This document shows, one piece after another, positions 1 to 12,616 of a stretch of DNA of 64,000 bases (positions are counted from its first letter, which is position 1; each line of letters starts with the position of its first letter). The position numbers and the translations under genes were made by a program. Source of the stretch: Branchiostoma floridae. Taxonomy: Eukaryota; Chordata; Leptocardii; Amphioxiformes; Branchiostomatidae. The notes under the pieces are model-generated. The model saw nothing but the letters and a program-made list of their open reading frames with translations, did not search any database and had not been told where the DNA came from. The stretch lies in contig NC_049989.1 in the NCBI RefSeq assembly GCF_000003815.2, positions 12,466,702 through 12,530,701 on the forward strand, given 5' to 3'.

Positions 1-108
1 CAGCTAGGATTAAACTGGGGTCTCCAAGTTAGCAAGTAACGTTAATTGAAACGAGGAGCCCAACGGCGAGGCTGCTACCAGTTGAGCTATAGTGATATCC
101 CCGTAGTC
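1..108 (-). repeat. tRNA-derived SINE or tRNA-like remnant
   Basis: Read on the minus strand, a box A-like stretch (TAGCTCAACTGGTAG) is followed about 60 bases later by a box B-like stretch (CCCAGTTTAATCC), the arrangement of an internal RNA polymerase III promoter. The spacing is longer than in a tRNA gene and box B is degraded, so this reads as a tRNA-headed SINE or an old tRNA pseudogene. The element may continue past the window edge. Confidence 0.35.
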
Positions 109-313
109 TTTAACATTAGTCCACTTCTATGAAATTTCAAAAAGTTCCGAATGCACATGTGCTTATATTCTCAACAACGTTTTGCTTTTCCTACATTCCT
201 ACAAAACTACAGGTTTGATATCTGGCATTCCTGACTAAACATTGTTTCCCTGCGAGCTGGGAAAGCACTATACATGACATTCCTCCGTGACTCCACCCAG
301 GTATAAAAATTGG

Positions 314-495
314 TACAGTCAAACCTGTCTATAGCAGCCACTCAAGGGACCGGACAAATTTGGCCACTATAGACAGGTGGCCGCTGTATGGAGGTGGCAA
401 CTTGTAGATAAAATACCCAAGGGACCAACAAAAAGTGGCCACTATGAACAGGTGGCCCCTCTGTAGAGGTGGCCCCTAATACAGGTTTGACTGTA
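314..495. mobile_element. MITE with 17-bp terminal inverted repeats
   Basis: The ends are inverted copies of TACAGTCAAACCTGT (bases 314-328 and 481-495), and the palindrome extends outward by two more bases on each side (GG...CC). Internal motifs of the type CACTATAGACAGGTGGCC recur in both orientations. No transposase frame is present, so it is non-autonomous. The TA at the tips would fit a TA-target family such as Tc1/mariner, but this is an inference. Confidence 0.7.
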
Positions 496-1934
496 CCTGG
501 CTTTGATTGAGTAGCTAAAAGTTGTTGAAAGTACATGGATGGGCCCCGTCTTCTATACCATACGGCCATGACATTGTGAATAACAACCCTACGGCCTCTG
601 AAAAGCTATGGGACTAGTTTACCAATGTAATAGTCTACTGTGTTACAAATTAAAAATATACCGACTTGTTGATATAACATTTTACTGTATGTTGTACAGT
701 ATTGACATGGGTCCGATGGTATGGAAGTCCGGCCGACAAGGACAGGTAAACATTGATGACAAAAATAGACAACACAAGCGAAAACCTCCAGATGTTCTGA
801 TAGAAATGAGGTCAAACCGTAACAGCTTAGAATATCGTAGAAAAATACCGATTTTGTTTCTTTCACACATCACACATTATATGAGGTCTACATTTATTAT
901 TGGTGTTAATGAGACTAATATATCACTTATAGTTATTACTTTCCTCCATTGTTGTCATTGGCATTTTTATGCTATGATATTGACTATGTTTATTTTATTG
1001 CCACGAGTTATATATTACTGTTGTAATCTTCATCCACTTTGTCAATTCTAACTGCCATTTGTTTTGTTAATGTCTTTTTTGTCTAATGATCAGTAAATAA
1101 ATGTAAATAAAATAAATTTAAAAATAAATGAATACTTTAGCGGATTTTACGTATTATACATGCATAATCTAAATACATGAAACGAATTTAATGCCCTCTA
1201 AAGTTCATGTTGAAAATGTTAATGTTTCTGTTTTTTAATAACAAAATGTTGCACTTTACAAGTTGGCGATTGCGCGTTTATTTCTAAATGCCATATGCTT
1301 AATTCTACTTCTGTCCTATTACAAATAATAAAAGTGAAATTGATCAATTGAAGAAGTTATATCGTACCTTCACCACTCCCTGCGTCCGTCTCAGAGAGCG
1401 TCTCAGAAGCTGCAAGGAGCCAGGGCGAGATACCCAAGGAGTCGTCCAAGGACCTCCCGTCAGACAACCTCAAGACAAGAAAGAAGACAAAGGTTTGAAC
1501 TACAAGCATCGTCTCCCATCTCCTGGTGCTCTTAAGAAAAAGTTCCAAGACTTTTTTTCTCTATTCATCTTAAGAGCGAAGTTTTAGAAGATTCTAGCCC
1601 ATCTTGAACCTTACAAAGCGAGTCACATGTGATGCTACCATATGGCACTCAAACATGTACAGTATGTAGATATTCGGTGTGGAGCTATGTTTGATTTTTG
1701 AGTCACGTTATATTTACTGTCTGATATCGTAAACGGCCTTCATATCATACGATATCGATGTGGCCGCGAGCGCCTGGCGGGAAAACACTACATTATCATA
1801 CAATCGGGCTTGACGGGTCAAAGGTCAATACACACCTGGCCATTCCCTTCACGACTTGGCTGTCGTGACACGAAAGAATGTTTCTGTAGCTGTTTTTCTT
1901 TCAAGCTTTTCTTTTTATAACGTTTGTGACGTCA
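496..1934. other. Intergenic DNA, no recognised gene
   Basis: AT-rich sequence. An open frame of 147 codons at 608-1051 (+) has no recognisable motif, has a composition matching its surroundings, and is not supported as a gene. A 10-base inverted repeat (GCTCTTAAGA, 1530-1539, with its partner at 1568-1577) could form a weak hairpin. Nothing else stands out. Confidence 0.5.
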
Positions 1935-2145
1935 AATGGCTAAGTTAGTGGATACGAAATCGAGAGGTCACTTGTTCGATTCCCACCAAGTTTCTGCCAA
2001 GACGTTGCCATAGTACCATACTGCGAAACGCTTTATATATAGGGATGTATAGGGAATGCATGGGAAGGGTCTGCTTGGGTTTATTGAGTGTCATATTGTT
2101 TTGCAAAACACGCATCGCGAAATGTGAATTCCACAAAATTCGGCT
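1935..2145 (+). repeat. tRNA-derived SINE-like element
   Basis: A box A-like TGGCTAAGTTAGTGG and a box B-like TTGTTCGATTCCC lie about 30 bases apart near 1937-1985, as in the 5' head of a tRNA-derived SINE. The 3' limit is a guess because no target duplication or clear tail was found. Confidence 0.35.
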
Positions 2146-2444
2146 GATTATGTATTCATTGACACATTATCTATAAGAAAACACCACCCCCTTCTGGAGT
2201 GGAATGCCCCTTTAAACAGGCTATCGGACTACTTAACCATTTTCTTTGGCCTTTATATCTTATCAGTAACAGTAAATATTTACATAAGCAGAACTGTGTC
2301 GCTATTCCGATATTTCGCAAATAATTCACCGTGTTAGACCTTCGCGTATGTTAATTGTTGTAGAGTATTTGTGACTGTGCGTTATAAGCACTGTTAATCC
2401 TAGCTCACCTATTCTAAAGCTTACATATCTATATAAATAATTTA

Positions 2445-2783
2445 CAGAGTTAGACAAGTCTAATAGTCCGATTGTCCAGGGCAAGTGAAGGTGCTGATCA
2501 GGCAAGTGCATGACATACCCCACTTGCCCGATCGGACAAGTAAGATTTTTCCATTGAGTAGTATTTTGCAATTGATATAACATCATAACATAACGTCATA
2601 ACATCAAACAATGGTCAACATATATAAGTAGAGGCAATAATAAGACTTCCATTGCTGGAAGAGACAGTGCATTTAAAAGCGACATTTGAACTTTGGGCAA
2701 GTGAAAAATTGGTTCGGGCAAGTAAATATTTTACGTGCTTGCCCGATAGGACAAGTAAATATTAGAAAACTTGTCCAACCCTG
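2445..2783 (+). mobile_element. MITE of the 'CAGGGTTGGACAAGT' family, copy 1
   Basis: The left end CAGAGTTAGACAAGTC and the right end ACTTGTCCAACCCTG are imperfect terminal inverted repeats. The interior repeats the words ACTTGCCCGATCGGACAAGT and GGGCAAGTGAAAAATTGG. A second copy of the same family lies in opposite orientation at 62960-63282, which confirms a dispersed element. No coding capacity is seen. Confidence 0.7.
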
Positions 2784-4600
2784 TAATTTCATAATACTTG
2801 TATCATCAAGATGATTGAATTGTATCAAAAATATCATTTACAGAATGCTAATATTCAACAAGTCAACAATAAATCATTCGTAAAAAGGTATGCAACCTGT
2901 GGCTGCAATGTATTATCATATAGCTGATCATTTTATTCATTCATTCGTTCACTCGTCCATACATTGTACATATAAAACTGGCAATATACACCCTGTGCCA
3001 AAATGTACAGACGAACGAAAACCACACAGATATGCGCCCAACACCAATTTCTTGAGTTCTTGTGCTCTCAAGGAAACTGTAAGACACAGATATATTCTTG
3101 GCGATGAGAAAAATTGCTATAATCAAAGCCTGAACGCTGGTGATATGTGGCTACCGTAGTATGATCTAGACGATCTGCAGTTCAGTGGGCACCCGCTATG
3201 GGGCATACAATTCTGTATGTTTCTTTGTTTGCCTCCGCGCTTTTCATCAGTTTGCCAAAAGGTCAATAATTACGTGGTTGACCTGGTTGTGCTATTAAAC
3301 CGGTTCCAGTGTTTAACCTTCATTTAGCTAAACACATGTACAGTAAGTCTTGTCGCCTGAAGATATGTTTTATAGGCTTATAGTATACAAGCACACACGA
3401 CCAAATACTCCACAACACGTACTAGTAAAACGTTTTGTTTCGTCAACCAATTACATGTAAATAACCATGCGCTGTGTTGACTTTTCTTGAATGACAACAC
3501 GACTGAAACAGTCTCTTGAAGAATGTTGTAAATCAAGATCCCTGTCGCGGTGTTTTGAATATGATTTATATTTAGTAGGCAGGTCATTCCGTAAGACTTG
3601 CTCCGCCCCCAGGCCGGTGCTTGCCCGATTGTCCTTGCCCAAAAATTTGGGGTAATTATCACCTAGTTTGCACCCACTAATCGCTTTGGCTGCTCAAAAA
3701 GGGAGGCCATAATAGATCCAGTTACAGCGCATTGTTCACAAGGTGGCGGAATGAGTTTTGGCAAATCGCACGCGTGCTGGTTGGTGTACGTTTTGTTTTC
3801 GGGGTGAAACTTGAGAGCCGAAGTAATGGCCCCTTTCTTAGCCCGTTCTTTCAGTCGCGAGTGACGGGCAACACAAGCCGTCACAAAAACATCGACAAAC
3901 AACAGAGCCAGTCGTCCGTCTCACAAAGCCGTGATTGACGGCTGCTTTCAATACATGCACGCGTACTGATTCTTATCTTTACCCTTTTCGGGTCACCTGT
4001 GGGCGAACAGCCCATTTTCAAATCCAAGTCAATCCTTCCTGATTTAAAAGCTCCAAATACCTGCTTGAGTCTCAAAACACTTAAAGGCGTAATTTGAAGA
4101 CTCTAGGCCTGTAAGTACCATGTAAAAACAGGCAAATTTCTTTTTTGTTTTAAACAATGCAACAGGTGGTTGTTAAAAGGACGGGGGATTCAGGAGTAAA
4201 TGCTCGTTTCCGGTGGTTCACAAAACGCCCCTAAACAAACAAAATTGCTGGAAAAGACAGCAAATGCCTGCTCAGGCGGGTCGAAACGGGGCTTCAGCAA
4301 GCCAGCGCCATGTCTGTGTAAACGTTTGCCTTTTATACTACGGGCCAAAAGAATAACATGCACACACAGCCGAAGCCCATTATTTCGCAGTTACTGACCC
4401 CTACAAGAAGAATGGTCGGACCCAAACACAACACTAGCTGTGGGGGTCTCTTAGCGAATTTGAACTCTATGGTTTTAGTACTATCGCAATTATGTCAGCA
4501 ATATTCAAGCGTTTAAACCAATCAAAAAGATAAATATTTTTGTTTATAAATGTTTTAGATGGAGACCTGGGTGCAGTTGAGAAGAAAAGGTTGGTTAATG
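2784..4600. other. Intergenic DNA, no recognised gene
   Basis: Short open frames on both strands show no family resemblance. Around 3605-3645 there is a short run (CTTGCCCGATTGTCC) that resembles the interior of the MITE at 2445-2783 and may be a fragment of it. I see no other structure. Confidence 0.5.
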
Positions 4601-5282
4601 TGTAAAACAAATATTTACAGTTTACCGAAAACCGCCATGTGGGCCCTAAGGGAGCCCCTCGCAGTGAGCTCTGGGAAACCCGCATGCGCTGTGAGGAACA
4701 GGTGAACCGGGCAGGCCGAAGACAATGGCTGAAGAGCGGTTGGGGCTCGGTCTTCGCCTCATCTTGTGCCTTTTCCACAGTTCCCGGCCGCAAACAGTTA
4801 CACCAGACGATGGGACGTCCAGCTAAAACATCTATTCTCCCCGATCTGCGCTCCAGCCGTCCCCCCGGAAAGTTTTTCGAGGTACCCCGGGCAGGCTGAA
4901 ATTTGACCCGGGGCTCTGGGTCGGACTGGGCTCGCTCCTTGGCAGGCGAAGTTTGACAGCTCGAAGACACTTGTAAGTTTGCAGTCCGCTCGTTCAACTT
5001 GCACGGCTCGCCAAGGCGATGGAATGTCGTCCTCTGTAGCACTACGTAATCATCTAACTCGAGGAAAACCAAGGCTGTAGCTCTTCTTTGTGATAAAAGT
5101 TGCCTGCAAATGCAGCTACAGCACCGCTATACTTTGCTGTATACTGCTCGTATGTTTAAACCCTCGCATAACAGAAGCGATGTAAACCTCGGCAGCTTGC
5201 TTCACTGGCAAGCAAACTAGATAATCAGAGGATAGGAAAGATTCTCTCAAAGAAGGAGAGGAGACTTGTTGTGCCTTAGATA
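4601..5282 (+). promoter_or_regulatory. GC-rich 5' flank and probable 5' UTR of the bHLH-Zip gene
   Basis: Base composition rises sharply compared with the flanking intergenic DNA and CpG dinucleotides are frequent, as in a promoter-proximal region. No TATA box was recognised. A short upstream reading frame (34 codons including the stop, 4725-4826) has a hydrophobic start, but nothing shows that it is translated. The main start at 5283 is preceded by an in-frame TAG at 5277-5279, so the coding sequence cannot extend further upstream without splicing. Confidence 0.4.
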
Positions 5283-8200
5283 ATGTATGGCCAACGCCCA
5301 CACCTACCTGTGGAGTTGGTGGAGGAGAGTGGAACAGGTGGGTTTGCGAATGGAGCAGCCCCAGGGTGGTGGGGGAGGGGGGAAGGGGGTGGGTACATGA
5401 ACGTGGTGGCCCACCACCCGCAACACACTGCGCCGTACCACCACGAGCAGCCCGGCTTCGACCCGCAGACGTGCATCAACCTGAAGGGGTTTGAGTTCTC
5501 GGATTTGGATCACGCGCTGCTGGGGGAGGATCCCGCGATGCGCTCCCACGCGGCGAGGCTGCATCAGCTCAGCGCACAGTCGCAACACGGCCACGCTGTG
5601 CAAGGGTTTCACCAGGAGGCGTCGTACCACCCGCAAATGGGTGGCGTCGTGCACGGCGACCCTACGGGCAAGTTCCCAACCTACCAACGGAACGATTACC
5701 ACGCACAGCAGATTCAAGGAGGAGAGAGACACCAGCTGTACAGAAACGGCAATGGAGCAGATTATTCCCAGTTTGTTGGGATGCACACAAACGTTGCTAT
5801 GAAGCACCATCCGAGAAACGCGGTGTACCAGGGACTCGCGGACATGCCGGGATCGGTACCGGGTCAGTTTGCACGGACTCAAGAGACCGAGGCTTCAGCT
5901 AGGACTCAGCCTACAGACCACTGGCAGCATCGAAACTTTCCCAACCAAGGTATGACCATCCATCCTGCACCTGCCCAGCTCCAGAACAATGCTGGTATGG
6001 ACAGTTTTGAGAAGGTCGCACAGACGGAGCTGCAGATGCGAATGCTGTACGCGCAGCAAAGCGCTGCGGCACAGCAGCGGAGCATGTTGTCTCCGGTACA
6101 GGCGAACACTCCCAGCCCGGCAGTACAGAAGCAGTGTGCGGCGGGAGGGTGGCAGCCGGCGCCGCTAGTCAGCCGCAGCTCTAGCATCAGCTCCACCCAC
6201 TCCAATCTGAGTGGGACGTCTGGTCAATGTTTCTCACCCTGCATGCAGACCCCCACCCCCATCCCACAGTCCCCCTGTGGACCGGTCCCACAGTCGCCGT
6301 GTCAAGCCCAGCATCCCCCGCACCGGTCCCCGAACCTCTCGTCCCTCCGTGTTGTTCAGGAGGAAGGGGCGCGTTGGTCCTGTGAACAACCCACACAGGT
6401 CATGCAGCAGACTGTTCCCCAGCAAGGCCCCGCTGATCCTCCCAACCCTCTACTGGAGAGACAGGCATGGGAGCTACAACAGCAGAGGACTGGATCAGTT
6501 GTGCTGAACAACACGGAGAGAGAACAGTGCACTGCCTGGTCCCCAAACTTCCCCATCAGTACAGAGCAGCAGCACAACGTCTTGCCAAACCACATGCAGG
6601 GGGAGGAAAACGTCTTCAGTTCTCAAGACGGTTTGCAGGTCGGGTACAACCCTTCCTTGCCCAAGGTCGAGAGGGAAGTGGAGATCCCGCGTCTTCAGAT
6701 GGCGAGTCCGCCAGTGCCTTACCAGATAGACATGAGCAGACTGGAAGCCAAGGATCAAAACTTCCAGCGACAGATTCACATCGTACAGAACACGCCTGTC
6801 GAAGGCGGGGGGTACACCTACCAACAAGAACAGTCCGTGCCGGAGTCTCCGTCTTTCCAGACGCGACACTCGGATCAGTTCTATTCTGGTTTCAACACCC
6901 AAAGTGGCCTTTCTTTACCTGCTACGTCTGTGAGCAATACAGAGGTACCCAAGGAGGTTGTGCACCAAGATCTTGTAGTACCACTCTCGCAAGAACAGAG
7001 GCTCAGCCATCCAGCATTGCCTATGGTTGCAGAGAACGACACCGAGGGTGTAGACTCTAAAGTGGCACCAAACTTCTTGTGGCCTTCTGATGGTGTGTCA
7101 AAGAGCGAGCAAGTCATAAGCAATAGTTCCCAAGTTACGACGTCGATTGCAAATAACTACAGAGATACCGCGTCGGACTTGCCCGATTTGGAGTCGACGA
7201 GGCCGAGAACACAGAACGTTCTTGCCGCCTTGTCCACTGCCTGCCATAACCTGATCACAAACCTGCAGAGATCTACATATAATCTGTATGAAACAGTGGG
7301 TAAAGAGGAGAGAGCTCAAGGCACACTGGAATACGGAGGTTTGACATGGGGCAGTAATGAACACATTAGTCAGGATATGTGGAAAGGAGAGGTGGATGAA
7401 GTTTCGGGTTTGCCTTCTGTTGGCTCGAACAATGAGCTACATAAAGTAGCACCAGTATGTAACCACACAGATGACTCGCTATCCCAGACAAGCTGTAACG
7501 GAGCTAGTCTTTCTGCGAGCTTAGAAAATGAAGCGGTGCCTACAAGGAAGAGACGGGCCTCAGAAGACGACGTTCCGACAAAAGGAAAGAAACTTAGGAG
7601 CAAAGGTGCGGACGTGGTAAAAGAAAAACAGGATGGAAACTTTACAACCGACATATTAGACCAAGAGAAAGGTGATTTTAATGCTTCATTTCCTATACAG
7701 GATGGCATAAAAAGTACAGACACTACAAGTAGCTTGAATCCTGTTTCGTTACAGAACACAGATACATCCTTACATCTCACAATTGTGAATGGGAACGTGT
7801 ATCCAGCCTCTGGTCCTAACCCACAGCCAAATCCTGTAGTAGTGCCACAGCAGGTCGCAGAGGTTCAGGAAGAAACCACTGACAGCGGCGAAGCAAAGGT
7901 CTGTGAACGGAACATGCAGTACGACAGAGAAGACTCGGTAACGCCGGCGGTCGCAACTCTTTGTACGCAGATGGGATCTTCGGAGACTTGTCAGTCTGAC
8001 AGTGGATTTGAGAAAGAGTACTACTTGGCAGGCCAAGATGACCAGTCGATCCCACAACTGGAGAACTCTGGATTGGTCAAGCCAGACCAAGAAGACAGGA
8101 GTGCAGGGGAGAGCAGGCCTTTGGCTGGGGAAGACAGACACCCTCTCGAGATTCTGCAGGCACAGATTCGGCTCCAGCAACAGCAGTTCAACCTAGCACC

Positions 8201-11200
8201 GACAGAAAGAGCGTCGTCCCGGCCTAGTTCAGCACCCTGCACTACAGGTAAGTTTTGCATAAAGGTAAATTACTGTAATTCACTTAGTCTTCTCATTACC
8301 AAACTTTCACGGTCTAAGAAAATTTAACTCGTTCTCAAAACTAAATGTTCACTGTGGCAGCAGGTGCACATGAGAAAAGTCTCTTATATTATAAATGTTA
8401 TCAGTAATGATAAGTTTACGTTACAGTTATCACCGTAAAAATTGTGAACATAAAAGTCCATTAGAAAATCAGGAATTAACAGTATCTATTTTGAAGACAT
8501 AGGGGCAAACAAATTCAATGTGTATACGATATTTGATACCATCACTGCATTAGTGGCCCAGTGTAGACCAAATCTTTGTCTATCATACATAGGTAGTAAC
8601 ATGTAGTTAATTCCACTTATATTAGTACTTATTACAATGATTGCTTTTCTGAATGATAATTTTAAGGTACCGTGAGTCAAATGTGCCCAAGAAGACCAGT
8701 TCTACTTGTATATGGGCAGGTGTTCACTATAGACAGGTTCCTAATGTTTAAGCTTTTGTCAGTGGAGAAAATTATGGCCTGCAATAATTGATCACATTGG
8801 CCAGGTTGTCCTTATGTGCCCTTGTTCAGGTTTGACATTTAGTATGATTTTATCAAATAGTATGTATCACAGTGTTCACACAGACAATGTTATTAATGTA
8901 AATAATTCGCTTCCTGATTCTGTGTATAAATCCTGCTAAAGATCCCAGAATGACGTCACATAATGTATTGTCATATAATATTGAATGAAATCAAGGAGGT
9001 TTTAGAAATCTGTGAAGTTTCTATAAATTACTTGGGAATTTGATCTTGTCTATGGTAAACTCATATTTAGGATTTCTTCTTATGTATTTCAGATTAGTGA
9101 ATGTTTTCAAAAGCTCAATCCCCAAGTTGTTCAAAGTTGTTATAACCTTATGTCAGGTCAACAACTATTTGTATGACCTAACTACGTAAAAATAGACCTT
9201 CTTTTGTACATCAGTGGGCCAAAGGGTAATATCAATGGTATTGTTGCATCACCATGTGTACCTGTATTACCATTGCAGACAGCAAGGAGGCGCTGTTGGA
9301 GGACACTTGGTACCAACCCAGCAGCCCTGGTCCTGGTGACACCAGCAGGGCACCCTGGGAAAAGAACAGGGAGAAGATGATCAAGATAGAAGGTGATTTC
9401 AGCATTGCTAAATGATGTTTTTAATGGATGTTTTGGACATATGGCCATCTTTCTTTTTCCTTGAAGTTCCTTGTTTTTGCTGGTAACTTTCTCCAGTAGC
9501 TTCACTAGATGTAATCAAAATTCGCCGATTCAGCTTCAAGCTAGCGATGCTCATTGCCATCGCCGCCATTATTTTGCATTTCCATTAAGATCTGGCAAAT
9601 TCAAGTTCAGTACACGTCGCGCATATTGCGAGACTCGCACGTCATTGGTCGATTTTCCGTAGCACATTGTGGACCGGCGTTCTTATTGGTGGAATGTATT
9701 ACCTCTCTTCAGCTGTTTAGCATTTTTCGCGGGAACAGAGTGGCTGTAACTCGGCTTGAAACTCTAGCAATGTTTACAAAATTACAGAGGGTCTGATAAC
9801 TATTCAGGTACATGTGTATTTTGGATTTTTCGAGCTTCTATGCGGCAAAAACTGACAGTGAACCGTGAAAAACAACAGCGAAAACGTCAGCATGATGCAA
9901 CAAGACGCAAGCGTAGTGGGGAGGGGGGTACTGATGCCGATTTTCCCAACATCTCATGCGGCCACGGTGCCTTTGTTTGGCTAATGGGGATCGTCACCGG
10001 TCGTCAGTAGGTGTTATAAATAATCAAATTCGGTTTTGCTGCAAACTTACATGCTGATTATGTGGATGTCTTTTCAAAATTTCAAGTTCTGTCTATATTT
10101 TTATGCGCTGATTTCTGTCCGTCAAATGTGACGGAATAGGAAAAATTCTTATCCGTCCTGAGCAGCAACATTCTGCCAAAGGATGGAATTATGGATGCTG
10201 GCTAGATCATTGCAGTATATTTTGCATGTTTATTTTTCAAATTGCACGTAAAAATTTTGCCAACTTGCAATTTTGCATGTAGCAAAAAAAAAGTATTTCG
10301 ACCCCTGAATATGCTGTTTACCATTGTTTTCCTGTCATTTCTTTTGTCACTTGGAATAAGCCCACGGGCAAGAATTTGTAATAAACTTTTGTATTATCCC
10401 ACGTCCTCAGAGTTGGAGCCCGGTTCCGTAGATCGTCGCCTGCTGCACAAGCTGAACGAGCAGCGGCGCCGGGACAGCCTCAAGAGCGCCATCTACTGTC
10501 TGAAGCAGGCCATCCCAGACTGCAGGGACTCCTCCGACCAGAGCCAACAGAACGTCCTCAATAAAGGTACAGCACTCAGCTTTAACTTGATTTAGTTCTT
10601 CTGTAGTATATTATAGAGTAGATTCATTCTCAAGCTACCGACATCTTGCAAACTGCAGTCGTCCTTCAGAAAGACATCTGGAGCCGCATAGTTCAAGTTA
10701 TGAACTTTTATTCAGCCTGTCGGCTAAACTAGTTTTGCTATGTACAGCTTCTTCAGAGGCAAAATGACACAAGTACAGTGAAGTTTGTACTTATATACAT
10801 TTCCAGTGCATTCTGCCTTGGTGCATACCGCACCTGGAATCCTAAAGAGTGGATTGCCCTGACCTAAGGTGACCTGTAGCATTGAAAGTTCTTCTGTGTT
10901 TGACTTAGAAGACATTCTGGAAAAGTTAAACTGCAGTTTCCAACACAATAGATGGACTTACTCAAATATTCGACTGATACAGTCTTTGTCAAGGAATGAA
11001 CAATCCACTGCTGTCGTGATGTCACGATGTGTAGATAGCACATGTGATTCGGTGAGCAGTGGATCATAAGTTGCCAGAGGGATTAAGTAATCTATATCAG
11101 AGCCTAACACCCATCCCTTAACGGAGACAGTGGGCGCCTTAGACTTCCTGCAACTTATGATCCACTGCTCACTGAGTCACATATAGACTCCAATGATATA

Positions 11201-12616
11201 TCCAAAATTGTTGTTCCTCTGCAGCCAACAACTTTATTTTGGAGATGCTGGAAAAGCAGAGGAATGCTGATCAGGTGAGGGACATTTGAAACTTACACAA
11301 CATTGGATATAAAATATTGATACAAAAGAACTAACTTGAAGCCAAACAAAATTAAGGCCTAACTAAAGGTGTCAAAAATCAATATTTAAGTATTGTACAT
11401 GTAACAGTTTTACCGCAAGTGATACAACATTTGAAAGACTGTCATTTCTTCACTCCTTCTCCTCAGCTCAAAGTAACCCAGAAATGTGGTTGTTGTCAGA
11501 TGTTTTATCTGGTAGTAGTTTTACCAACACTTCTTTTGGAGTCAATTTAAAGGTATTTAATCTTAAGAAAAAGCCCCAGACAATCCCTAAAGTTTAACAT
11601 GTCCATCTTTTCATTTTATTCCAGTGTAGAGAAGAAGTGAGGAACTTGAGAGCCAGAAACCTGGCCCTACAACAGGGCATCTCAGCCTTACAGAGGGAGT
11701 ACAGTCATCTCAGGTGAGGCAAACATGGTTTACCTTTCTATCCCCCCCCCCCCCCCTTACTGTAACTTATTATGGAGAAAAAGTGAGATTGTAAAATAAC
11801 AATAAAAAACAATGGCACATGCCATTGTGCTAAATATTGACATTTGTTTAAATCAATCAAACCACTGCTGTGTACAGGACCCTTCCTGAAAAGTATCTGA
11901 ACTTCATTTAAAATCATTTATACACAGGTGGCACTTACACTTTATCCCTCAGATTAACTCAAATCCCACCTCCCCCTACTGTACAAGTTTGATACTCCAG
12001 ACCACCTCAGCTATAGTGCACATAGTTTCCCACACCCACCCTTACACAATTAGTGCTTTTAAGATTATTAGTTCCTATACCTTAGCACTTACCCAAATGC
12101 AAGTAAAGCTTGATAATTGCATAGAGTTTTTAACGAGATTATAATGGATTAAAGTTGAGTTCTGGAAATCTAACTAATGGATGATGTGGATAGCTTGTTA
12201 AGTGACTGTTTGTTATTTCAATTTAAGGTGTTTTTACGCAACTGTAACTTGATAACTCGATTTCGCTCTTTCTTTGTCTGTGTGGCCTTGGCTGTTATTT
12301 CATTGGGATCACTTCACCTTAGAGTGTTTTAAGTTACTTGTAATCCTTTGTCTGTACTTAATATAGTTTTCCATGGCTATTTTTACTTCTGAGAACTGTT
12401 AACAATGTATAAAGTAGTACTTTGTATTTGTTTTAGAGCAATTTTTAATCATGTTCATCACATGTTTTCTGGTTAAAACTTTATAATAAAAAAGACAACA
12501 AAAAATCATTAGCATACATTTAATTGCTAGATTGTGAACAAGAGTTTTGCAGTTGTTGTTTAATACATAATGTGAGCATATGAACTGTTTTTTTTTTCTA
12601 CAGCAAGCACCCATAA
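5283..12616 (+). CDS. bHLH-leucine zipper transcription factor, Myc-like DNA-binding region
   Basis: Six exons read in phase: 5283-8247, 9279-9392, 10411-10566, 11225-11274, 11625-11713 and 12604-12616, giving 1128 residues. Exon 1 encodes a 988-residue region rich in Gln, Ser, Pro and His, with a possible nuclear localisation signal around residues 755-775 (TRKRRASEDD, then KGKKLRSK). Exons 3-5 encode the basic region (HKLNEQRRR, with the His, Glu and Arg that contact class B E-boxes of CACGTG type), helix 1 (LKSAIYCLKQAIPDC), a loop, helix 2 (NVLNKANNFILEMLEKQ) and a leucine-rich heptad segment (VRNLRARNLALQQGISALQ). The last exon adds only SKHP and the stop. The pattern is closest to Myc-family bHLH-Zip proteins, but no Myc boxes were recognised in the N-terminus, so I do not assign a symbol. 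It should act in the nucleus as a dimer. Exon assignment is by inspection. Confidence 0.8.
10865..11190. repeat. Dispersed repeat family A, copy 1 (intron of bHLH-Zip gene)
   Basis: Contains the family words CAGTCTTTGTCAAGGAATGA and ATCCACTGCTGTCGTGA, shared with copies at 29909-30170 (inverted) and 34850-35045. This copy also folds on itself: GAGCAGTGGATCATAAGTTG near 11050-11070 faces its reverse complement near 11148-11172. It lies entirely within intron 3 and ends about 35 bases before exon 4. Confidence 0.6.

Noticed and set aside
608-1051. 147-codon open frame on the plus strand
   Set aside because: AT-rich and low in informative residues, with overlapping open frames on the other strand and no motif; expected by chance.
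4725-4826. Short upstream frame with a signal-peptide-like start
   Set aside because: 34 codons including the stop, no homology and no evidence of translation; mentioned only within the 5' flank entry.
4467-5072. 201-codon minus-strand open frame
   Set aside because: Lies in the GC-rich 5' flank of the bHLH-Zip gene, where stop codons are rare; no domain and no splice partners.
5304-5882. Long open frames antisense or shifted to the bHLH-Zip exon 1
   Set aside because: Shadows of a long GC-rich coding exon; the sense frame has the in-phase splice and the bHLH-Zip continuation.
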